Part shown: positions 1 to 5,380 of the stretch, in pieces
Layout: each line of letters opens with the position of its first letter
How positions within the stretch are numbered: the stretch's first letter is position 1
NCBI GenBank assembly: GCA_945862275.1
Contig: CAMAYA010000090.1
Coordinates: forward strand, 1-5,380
DNA from: Legionella genomosp. 1
GTDB lineage: Bacteria > Pseudomonadota > Gammaproteobacteria > Legionellales > Legionellaceae
DNA: 5,380 bases
Direction: 5' to 3'
The notes under the pieces: generated by a model
Told to the model about the DNA's origin: nothing
The model's input: only the letters and a program-made list of their open reading frames with translations
Databases searched by the model: none
Position numbers and translations under genes: made by a program

Positions 1-1133
1 CGATGACCTGCTTTCTCATCTAAAATGCGCCGAATGTAGCGCGCCAGCGGTATTTTTTCCAGCAGTCTTTGTGCAAAAAGGGGTTTGCGTTCTTGTAGGT
101 CGGCCTCTGAAAATTGTTGGCCCAGGCTGCTTAAATGAACATCTCCTTCGAGAATTTCTGCAAACCCCAGTACTTCTAATGTTTCAAGAATAGGAAACAA
201 ATCATCCACGTTCATCATGAGCTCGTCGGCCAGCTCCGGCAAATCGATTCGGTCTTCAAATGATTTCATGGTTTCGATTAGACCGGACAATTCGGAGGGT
301 TCTACATCCGGCAATCGATAGCCTAAACCAATTTGACGCTCGCGGGAGGCATGGCGCGTTTTTCCTCGAGATCCACTGATCATGTGGGTGTAGATGGTAT
401 CGACTAGATCACGAAATTCAGGCGACTCGGCATTTCGGGGTTGTGGCAGCGTGACGTGCAGATCTGCACGAATATGGCCCGGATCGCTGCCTAGAATGAC
501 AATGCGATCAGCCATCATGAGCGCTTCTTCAATATTATGCGTCACCAATATAATGCCATTCGTGTTGGTTTTTTTCTCTTGCCACAACTCTAACAGATCT
601 GATTTTAAATTTTCTGCGGTTAATACGTCCAGCGCTGAGAAGGGTTCATCCATCAATAAAACATCTGGATTGATTACCAATGCACGAGCAAAACCTACGC
701 GCTGGCGCATGCCACCGGATAACTCTTTGGGAAATGCCGATTCAAACCCATCTAGACCAATGATATCAATGGCCTCAATGGCCCGTTGTCGACGTTCTTC
801 TCGCCCAACACCTTGCGCCTCAAGCCCCAATTCCACATTTTCTAAAACCGTGAGCCAGGGCATGAGTGCGAAGGATTGAAAAACCATCGCAATGCCTCGC
901 ACGGGCTTGGTGACGGGTTGGCCTCGGTACGTGACCTGTCCACCGGTGGGAGAGACTAGGCCTGCAATTATACGCAATAGGGTGGATTTTCCTGATCCTG
1001 ATTTTCCTAGCAGGGCTACAATTTCACCGTCTTGCAATTTGAAATTAATGTCATCCAGCACCAATAATTCTTGCGATGAGGCCTTTTTAAATGCTTTTCG
1101 CAATTGTTCAATGGCGATGATTGTTTCTGACAT
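1..1133 (-). CDS. ABC transporter ATP-binding protein with C-terminal AAA-associated domain (3' end outside window)
   Basis: Cytoplasmic ATPase subunit that would power the permease encoded just upstream. I translated it by hand from ATG at 1133-1131; 377 complete codons are visible and no stop is reached before the left edge. The nucleotide-binding domain is complete: Walker A GKSGSGKST (residues 43-51), Q-loop Q86, signature LSGGMRQR (138-145), Walker B LLMDEP with catalytic E163, D-loop SALD (166-169) and H-loop H199. This is the NrtD/SsuB/TauB type. After about residue 250 comes a linker and then a domain starting near YRLPDVEPSELSGLIE (272-287). It matches my memory of the AAA-associated C-terminal domain (Pfam AAA_assoc_C) found on a subset of these ATPases. 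The ATG lies 11 bp after the permease stop with only a weak GAG-type Shine-Dalgarno, which suggests translational coupling in one operon. The substrate is unknown. The family is certain; the subfamily assignment is from recall. Confidence 0.93.
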   Translation of the reverse strand, partial: MSETIIAIEQLRKAFKKASSQELLVLDDINFKLQDGEIVALLGKSGSGKSTLLRIIAGLVSPTGGQVTYRGQPVTKPVRGIAMVFQSFALMPWLTVLENVELGLEAQGVGREERRQRAIEAIDIIGLDGFESAFPKELSGGMRQRVGFARALVINPDVLLMDEPFSALDVLTAENLKSDLLELWQEKKTNTNGIILVTHNIEEALMMADRIVILGSDPGHIRADLHVTLPQPRNAESPEFRDLVDTIYTHMISGSRGKTRHASRERQIGLGYRLPDVEPSELSGLIETMKSFEDRIDLPELADELMMNVDDLFPILETLEVLGFAEILEGDVHLSSLGQQFSEADLQERKPLFAQRLLEKIPLARYIRRILDEKAGH

Positions 1134-1144
1134 TTGGTTCTCGC

Positions 1145-2881
1145 TCAATTAAAATTAAAACGCTCTTGTGCCAGGCGATACAGGGGGCGCCAGATTAAAT
1201 GATTGAAAATAAGCACATAAATACACATCATTGCGGTGCCCAAGGCGAGCGCATGAAAATTGCCCGCCAGCGTGCTGCTTTGAATATATTCCCCTAAACC
1301 TGTGGCTGTGAGGGTTGTATTGCCCCAACGGACACTTTCAGCCACGATACTGGCATTCCAAGCGCCTCCTGCGGCGGTAATGGCACCTGTAATATAAAAC
1401 GGGAATATACCCGGAAGTGCTAGGCGCCGCCACCACTGCCAGCCGGTCACGCCAAAATTATCGGCCGCCAGGCACAAGTCGCGCGGAATCATGGAGGCCC
1501 CCGCAATCACATTAAACAAGATATACCATTGCGTTCCTAAAATCATCAGTGGAGTGACCCATATTTCCACGCTCAAATGAAACCGAACGATGGCGATGAC
1601 AAAGAGGGGGTAAAATAAGTTGGCCGGGAAGGCGGCAAAAAATTGGATGATGGGTTGAATTTTTTGTGCCCAATGAGGACGCTGCCCAATCCAAACGCCT
1701 ACCGGGATCCAGATGACTGAACTGATAATGATCAACACGATAACGCGTGTTCCAGTGGCGGCTCCCAACAGAAAAACGTGCAACATTTCACGCGCCGTAA
1801 TCGCTGTAAGAATATAGCCTAATAAATAATAACCACTGCCTAAGATGAGCATCAGAATCAATGCGTTCCAAATCCAATCCATCTGCCGTTGGCGTTTAAA
1901 ATCAATGTCTTTGAATGCAATGGGTGCTGGTTGGCGGAGCATGCGGGCATTCACAAATCCATTTTTAATCACGCGCCACCCGATGTCAATATGATTGATT
2001 AATCGACTGCGACGGATTAAATCAATGAGCCAGGATTGGTATTCTTCATCGCCCGACGGCTCTATTTTAAATTTCTCAGACCAGGCAATCAGGGGGCGAA
2101 ATAAAATTTGATCGTAGAGAAAAATAACCACAATCATGGTTAAAATGGCATATCCAAGCGCATGTAGATCGCGTTGTTCAATCGCTAATGCTATGTAGGA
2201 TCCGACCCCAGGCAAGCGAATGTCTTGATGCGCCACCACGATGGCCTCAGAGACCACCACAAAGAACCAACTGGCAGACATGGACATCATCATGTTCCAT
2301 AGTAAGCCAGGTAGCGTGCAAGGCACTTCGACCTTCCAAAACCGTTGCCATGCTGACAGTTGAAACATGGACGCCACTTCGTGTAAATCGGACGGAACGG
2401 ATTTGAGCGATTGATAAAAACTAAAGGTCATGTTCCAGACTTGAGCTGTGAAAATAACAAAAATAGACGCACACTCCGGGCCTAACAAACTCCCTGGAAA
2501 GAGATGAATAAAGCCCGCGACCGTGATGGCCAGAAAACTCAAGACCGGCACCGATTGCAAAATATCAATGCCTGGAATAATGATTTGTTCGGCACGGCGA
2601 TTTTTTGCAGCCAAGGCACCCACTACAAACGTGAATAGGATAGACAAGGCGAGTGCGATAAACATACGCAAGACCGTTCTCAGCGCATAAAAAGGGAGGC
2701 TAGTGGGATTGAGTGAAATAGGCAGCGGGTCGCCAAGGGAATAGGGCGTTGCCATTTGTTGACTAGCCCAACTCAAAAAAAACAAAACAGAAAAGACGAT
2801 AATGAGTAAAAGAATGTCCCAACGATTGATAAATCGACTGGTTTGCTCGCGGTTGGCAAAGTAAATTTGATTGTGTTCCAC
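1145..2881 (-). CDS. ABC transporter permease, duplicated (two fused inner-membrane permease domains)
   Basis: Inner-membrane channel of an ABC transporter of the nitrate/sulfonate/bicarbonate superfamily, resembling the duplicated anion-transport permease group (COG4986 by recall). The chain is 578 aa from GTG 2881-2879, or 579 from TTG 2884-2882. I prefer GTG because AAGGAG at 2894-2889 sits 7 nt from it and only 4 nt from TTG; no other in-frame start lies between these and an upstream stop. Counting from TTG, each half has about six hydrophobic segments (first half roughly 24-43, 70-93, 104-124, 138-158, 196-217, 243-262; second half from about 337) and an EAA-type loop: EVASMFQLSAWQRFWKVEVP (169-188) and LAADNFGVTGWQWWRRLALP (472-491). 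The halves are also alike in SEAI...LPGVGSYI versus AESV...TGLGEYI, and in LFRPLIAWSEKFKIE versus IWRPLYRLAQERFNFN, so this is an internal gene duplication. A single copy could supply both halves of the channel. Substrate unknown; the ATPase gene follows after 11 bp. Confidence 0.93.
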   Translation of the reverse strand: MEHNQIYFANREQTSRFINRWDILLLIIVFSVLFFLSWASQQMATPYSLGDPLPISLNPTSLPFYALRTVLRMFIALALSILFTFVVGALAAKNRRAEQIIIPGIDILQSVPVLSFLAITVAGFIHLFPGSLLGPECASIFVIFTAQVWNMTFSFYQSLKSVPSDLHEVASMFQLSAWQRFWKVEVPCTLPGLLWNMMMSMSASWFFVVVSEAIVVAHQDIRLPGVGSYIALAIEQRDLHALGYAILTMIVVIFLYDQILFRPLIAWSEKFKIEPSGDEEYQSWLIDLIRRSRLINHIDIGWRVIKNGFVNARMLRQPAPIAFKDIDFKRQRQMDWIWNALILMLILGSGYYLLGYILTAITAREMLHVFLLGAATGTRVIVLIIISSVIWIPVGVWIGQRPHWAQKIQPIIQFFAAFPANLFYPLFVIAIVRFHLSVEIWVTPLMILGTQWYILFNVIAGASMIPRDLCLAADNFGVTGWQWWRRLALPGIFPFYITGAITAAGGAWNASIVAESVRWGNTTLTATGLGEYIQSSTLAGNFHALALGTAMMCIYVLIFNHLIWRPLYRLAQERFNFN

Positions 2882-2882
2882 C

Positions 2883-2912
2883 AACCCACTCCTTCGCGAT
2901 TTTAAGTGGGTT
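2883..2912 (-). promoter_or_regulatory. Inverted repeat around the permease ribosome binding site (possible translational control hairpin)
   Basis: Perfect 8-bp arms, AACCCACT (2912-2905) and AGTGGGTT (2890-2883) in transcript order, enclose a 14-nt loop TAAAATCGCGAAGG. The loop and 3' arm contain the AAGGAG ribosome binding site, and the arm ends within the TTG and just before the GTG start. No T-run follows, so it is not a normal intrinsic terminator. It could fold in mRNA and limit initiation, or be a DNA operator, or be chance; the sequence alone does not decide. Confidence 0.45.
2889..2894 (-). promoter_or_regulatory. Ribosome binding site of the permease gene, decides GTG over TTG start
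   Basis: AAGGAG on the minus strand is a strong Shine-Dalgarno match. It lies 7 nt before GTG (2881-2879) and 4 nt before TTG (2884-2882), so the GTG is the better-placed start. Its last two bases fall in the 3' arm of an inverted repeat, and the other four lie in the loop. Confidence 0.75.
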
Positions 2913-2970
2913 AAGTTAACATAAATGCGGATGGTTCGATAGATCTTATTGTATTTTCATGTCTCCTCAT
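2911..2970 (-). other. Possible 19-codon leader ORF between dotA and the permease gene
   Basis: ATG at 2970-2968 opens MRRHENTIRSIEPSAFMLT and ends at TAA 2913-2911. GAGGAG at 2980-2975 lies 4 nt before the ATG, a short but usable spacing, and the dotA stop is only 14 nt upstream of it. The TAA overlaps the 5' arm of the inverted repeat that surrounds the permease ribosome binding site, so a ribosome ending here would disturb that hairpin. I recognise no peptide family. It may equally be a chance ORF; a second ATG at 2960-2958 opens only four codons. Confidence 0.25.
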
Positions 2971-2984
2971 GTTGCTCCTCAAGA

Positions 2985-5380
2985 TCATTTTGAGTCTCCT
3001 TCACCCGACATACTGCCCGCCACACCTTCACTGGCGCCCTCAGTCGCTACTGCAAGTGCAGCCCGCCCGGCCATTTCAGCAGCACCCTTCGCTTTCTTCG
3101 CGCTTTGTGCCATTCCAGTCATTGTTTCTTTGCCGCCTTCGGTTACTTTTCCTTTGGTTTCTTCGCCCCATTGGGCGGTTTTTTCACCCACTTGGGATGC
3201 AGGTCCACCAATCCAGGTCATGATGTGATCGGGCAAGGTAAAAATCAAGTCGAATGCTTTTTGCGCAAGCGTTAAATACAGCGTGGTGTAAATCAGTACG
3301 GAGAAGAAAAAGCCATAGAGTCCCGCCCAGTTGGTATACCCCTCGCCGCCTTTCCAAGCCGTGCTGCTCCAGCCACCACTGCCATCCGCTTCGCCTTGAA
3401 TAAATTGCATGACGTGTTGAAACCCTGAGTTTAATATCCATATGCTCACATAACACAACGCAATGCCCGCAAGATAGCCGATGATCATCATCGCTGGCCT
3501 TAAAAAAACATTCATCAAGATCATGATGGCTTGATCGGCTTTTCCCAGTGCGCCATCCCCTTCGGGGTGAGTCATCCCGAGCGCGACAATGGGTGCTGCC
3601 ACCATCGCTTCGATGACGGCCATCAGCCACCCAATCACACCGAAAATAAACAGCATGTAGGGCATCACAGGAACATAATAAGCGGTGGAAAAGCCAATGG
3701 CGATTAACACGCCACTCCATGCAATTAAGAGCGGGCTGGCTAACATGATGAAGGTAACCCCAAGGAAACTTAAAAAGGGCCCAAAAACAGGAATCGCCAG
3801 CATGACCGCGCATATCGTGAACAGATCTATCCACATTTGGACTGAATAATTAATATAGGCCGTTCCCATGTTAGCCAATGAAACAATGGGATTGGCGCCG
3901 GGGTCGCTTATGAATTCCATCCCATTGATAAAGACCTCCGAAAAAAAATGCAGCGGCAATGCAAATGAGGCTAAAAGGACCAGGCCCATTAACTGGGATA
4001 AGCCCAAAAGCAAATAATTGAAGATTCCTAGAATCATCTTGTTGTAGATAGCATCGGCTATCATTCTTCCTACGCACTTTCCGCCGGCCCATGCAGAACC
4101 ACAGTCAAAATCTTTCTCGGGCAAGGAGAATAAACTGCTTTCAAATTCGAAATTAAAATTCATGGTGAATGCCGGGGCCTCCATGGGGGGTTCTTCAGGT
4201 TGAACCATGAGCAAGGCGTTTTGTACAAATCCATAGACAGTAGACGCCGCTTGGCCGGAAATGGCTTTAGTATCCGCTGTGATTGTTGTCGATGGCTGTG
4301 CAGCACCACTTCCGTTATCAACCAATCGCTGAACATCTGCCATATCTGAACTGACCTTCTGATACCAGACGCATAACTTGATATAATCAGGACTACCATC
4401 AGTAGGGTGGGCTTTACAGCCTGCCCCGGTTTCAAAGCCCTTCAATAGTGACGATGGCGTGGATTTACTCCCATCAAGGCCTGTTCCGGTATCGGTCTCC
4501 GTCGAGGCGCTGGCTGAGCCATTGAGATAGACCAGATCAAAAAAGTAACTGCCCGCAGTCAACCACCCATTATTTTTTGCATCATCAATAAAATCGCGCC
4601 CATTCTCCCAGTTGGTGCTGTTGTTCGCATCGTTAATTAATTCAACGGTGGATGCCATCACCCCATTGTAAACCGCAACAGCATTGTCAATTTCGTTTCC
4701 TTGGAATATAGCGGCTGACATCGTCTTGCCGTCAGATCCATACGCGCCGCCCCAAAGGACACAATCATTGTTCTGTTTTGTGCAGACAGTGTCACTGGAA
4801 GATAAATAAGGCACACCAAACACCTTCGTTGCGACGTCCGGGTATGCGGGATTTGTGTTAGTGGTGGGGGTAATCATGGGATCGTTGTCTACCATGAGCT
4901 GAGCCGTCGGTGTCAAATCAAGGTACATTTGTTGAATGGCTGTTGCGCGTGATAAGGCGGTGGATGCCATGTCTTGGTTAGACAAGCCGGAAATACTGCC
5001 ATTGATATCTTCTAATGTACTTTGAGGAAGGGCGTTCCAGGAGATGTGGCCGCAAATTCCATTGAGGTATGTATAGGCCGTTCCATCATCAAAATAGGGC
5101 ATGTTGTGACTGAATGATGTCGCGGAAGCATTGTCGGTTTGGAATTTCACGGCATCAAACGTAGCTATAAAATCAGGCACCGGTGTATCACAAAATGCCC
5201 GCATATCGAGAGAAGGTGTCCCTGAACAGGCCCCCCCCCCGGTATCCTCCGCATCTAAGTAGGATTGGCGAAGCGTTTCTAATTCTTTTTGCAATCCAAT
5301 CATACACGCTTCGCCTCCTAACATGGCCAGAGCGCCTGTAGAGATGGCGTTGGTATCGCCTGACGTACCCGTTTCTGTGT
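2985..5380 (-). CDS. dotA: DotA/TraY family type IVB secretion system inner-membrane protein (5' end outside window)
   Basis: DotA is a polytopic inner-membrane protein required for Dot/Icm effector export in Legionella and Coxiella; the L. pneumophila protein is about 1050 aa. Here 797 codons plus the stop TGA (2987-2985) are visible. The frame stays open to 5380, so Met 5324-5322 is internal and the N-terminus is missing. Numbering from that Met: 1 to about 425 is hydrophilic, Ser/Thr/Asn-rich, with ten cysteines (7, 33, 45, 91, 181, 188, 303, 318, 408, 417), consistent with the large periplasmic domain. A Pro/Glu patch QPEEPPMEAP (375-384) lies near its end. Hydrophobic segments follow at about 430-458, 494-512, 514-545, 550-582, 608-632 and 668-692. 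The family stretch APIVALGMTHPEGDGALGK (577-595) with NVFLRP (605-610) lies between the fourth and fifth of these. LPDHIMTWIGG (697-707) precedes a Lys/Ala/Gly-rich tail to 779. An IncI-plasmid TraY is the alternative; the chromosomal-looking neighbours favour dotA. A ten-base G run lies in the frame. Confidence 0.87.
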   Translation of the reverse strand, partial: TETGTSGDTNAISTGALAMLGGEACMIGLQKELETLRQSYLDAEDTGGGACSGTPSLDMRAFCDTPVPDFIATFDAVKFQTDNASATSFSHNMPYFDDGTAYTYLNGICGHISWNALPQSTLEDINGSISGLSNQDMASTALSRATAIQQMYLDLTPTAQLMVDNDPMITPTTNTNPAYPDVATKVFGVPYLSSSDTVCTKQNNDCVLWGGAYGSDGKTMSAAIFQGNEIDNAVAVYNGVMASTVELINDANNSTNWENGRDFIDDAKNNGWLTAGSYFFDLVYLNGSASASTETDTGTGLDGSKSTPSSLLKGFETGAGCKAHPTDGSPDYIKLCVWYQKVSSDMADVQRLVDNGSGAAQPSTTITADTKAISGQAASTVYGFVQNALLMVQPEEPPMEAPAFTMNFNFEFESSLFSLPEKDFDCGSAWAGGKCVGRMIADAIYNKMILGIFNYLLLGLSQLMGLVLLASFALPLHFFSEVFINGMEFISDPGANPIVSLANMGTAYINYSVQMWIDLFTICAVMLAIPVFGPFLSFLGVTFIMLASPLLIAWSGVLIAIGFSTAYYVPVMPYMLFIFGVIGWLMAVIEAMVAAPIVALGMTHPEGDGALGKADQAIMILMNVFLRPAMMIIGYLAGIALCYVSIWILNSGFQHVMQFIQGEADGSGGWSSTAWKGGEGYTNWAGLYGFFFSVLIYTTLYLTLAQKAFDLIFTLPDHIMTWIGGPASQVGEKTAQWGEETKGKVTEGGKETMTGMAQSAKKAKGAAEMAGRAALAVATEGASEGVAGSMSGEGDSK
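5231..5240. repeat. Ten-base C/G homopolymer inside dotA
   Basis: The + strand has ten consecutive C residues, read as ten G on the coding strand. They encode the Gly-Gly-Gly and the first base of Ala in DTGGGACSG (Met-relative residues 27-35). The frame is open with ten. I traced the shifted frames: eleven G would give a TGA at 5190-5188 and nine G a TAG at 5167-5165, so a one-base change would truncate the protein before its visible membrane domain. Runs of this length are prone to slippage in vivo and to errors in sequencing. Confidence 0.97.

Noticed and set aside
394..879. 161-codon plus-strand ORF
   Set aside because: It lies antisense to the ATPase, whose Walker A, signature and Walker B motifs are intact. 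The plus-strand protein is low-complexity Ser/Arg-rich with no recognisable family.
892..1152. 86-codon plus-strand ORF
   Set aside because: Antisense shadow of the ATPase N-terminus; no ribosome binding site or family features support it.
2188..2406. 72-codon plus-strand ORF
   Set aside because: Antisense to the first permease domain; composition looks like noncoding translation.
2948..2953. TACAAT (minus strand), resembling a -10 promoter box before the permease
   Set aside because: No acceptable -35 element lies 16-18 bp upstream, so a promoter cannot be supported.
2913..2984. GATCTT/AAGATC inverted repeat as a dotA terminator
   Set aside because: Six-base arms with a loop over 30 nt and no T-run make it too weak for an intrinsic terminator.
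2959..3228. Two overlapping plus-strand ORFs of 84-89 codons
   Set aside because: Both are opposite the Ala/Lys-rich tail of dotA and are shadows of its codon use.
3184..3834. 216-codon minus-strand ORF in another frame
   Set aside because: Lies wholly inside the dotA membrane domain. It is rich in His, Cys, Arg and Trp, as expected of an out-of-frame reading, with no family resemblance.
3941..3948. A8 run in dotA, and a similar A8 run at 2775-2782 in the permease
   Set aside because: These encode Phe-rich membrane residues (TTT codons) at moderate length; they are explained by composition and are less striking than the G10 run.

Overview
The window holds three genes, all read on the minus strand (right to left), packed with little intergenic space. 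From the right edge they are the 3' part of a dotA-like gene (DotA/TraY family, an inner-membrane protein of the Dot/Icm type IVB secretion system), a duplicated ABC-transporter permease, and most of an ABC-transporter ATPase that runs off the left edge.

The organism is most likely a gammaproteobacterium of the order Legionellales (Legionella, Coxiella, Rickettsiella, Aquicella and relatives). This is inferred from the DotA-type C-terminal half, with its membrane block and the conserved THPEG / GKADQAIM / NVFLRP stretch, and from moderate base composition. A plasmid TraY homologue is the main alternative. Chromosomal-type transporter genes alongside favour a chromosomal dot/icm locus. Genus cannot be fixed from this window.

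Layout: 5380-2985 is dotA (797 codons visible, 5' end outside the window). It covers a large cysteine-containing region predicted to be periplasmic, then about six membrane segments and a Lys/Ala/Gly-rich cytosolic tail. The next 100 bp (2984-2885) contain no gene of normal size. They hold a possible 19-codon leader ORF and a perfect 8-bp inverted repeat around the ribosome binding site of the next gene. 2881-1145 is the permease, two homologous half-proteins fused in one chain. Eleven bases later the ATPase starts (1133 to the left edge), with a complete nucleotide-binding domain and part of a C-terminal AAA-associated domain.

The permease and ATPase form one transporter of the nitrate/sulfonate/bicarbonate (NrtB/SsuC, NrtD/SsuB) superfamily, of the type with a duplicated permease. 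No substrate-binding protein lies in the window and the substrate is unknown. No functional link between this transporter and Dot/Icm secretion is shown; they are simply adjacent and co-directional. The points most worth a second look are a run of ten G residues inside the dotA reading frame and the hairpin / leader ORF arrangement in front of the permease.
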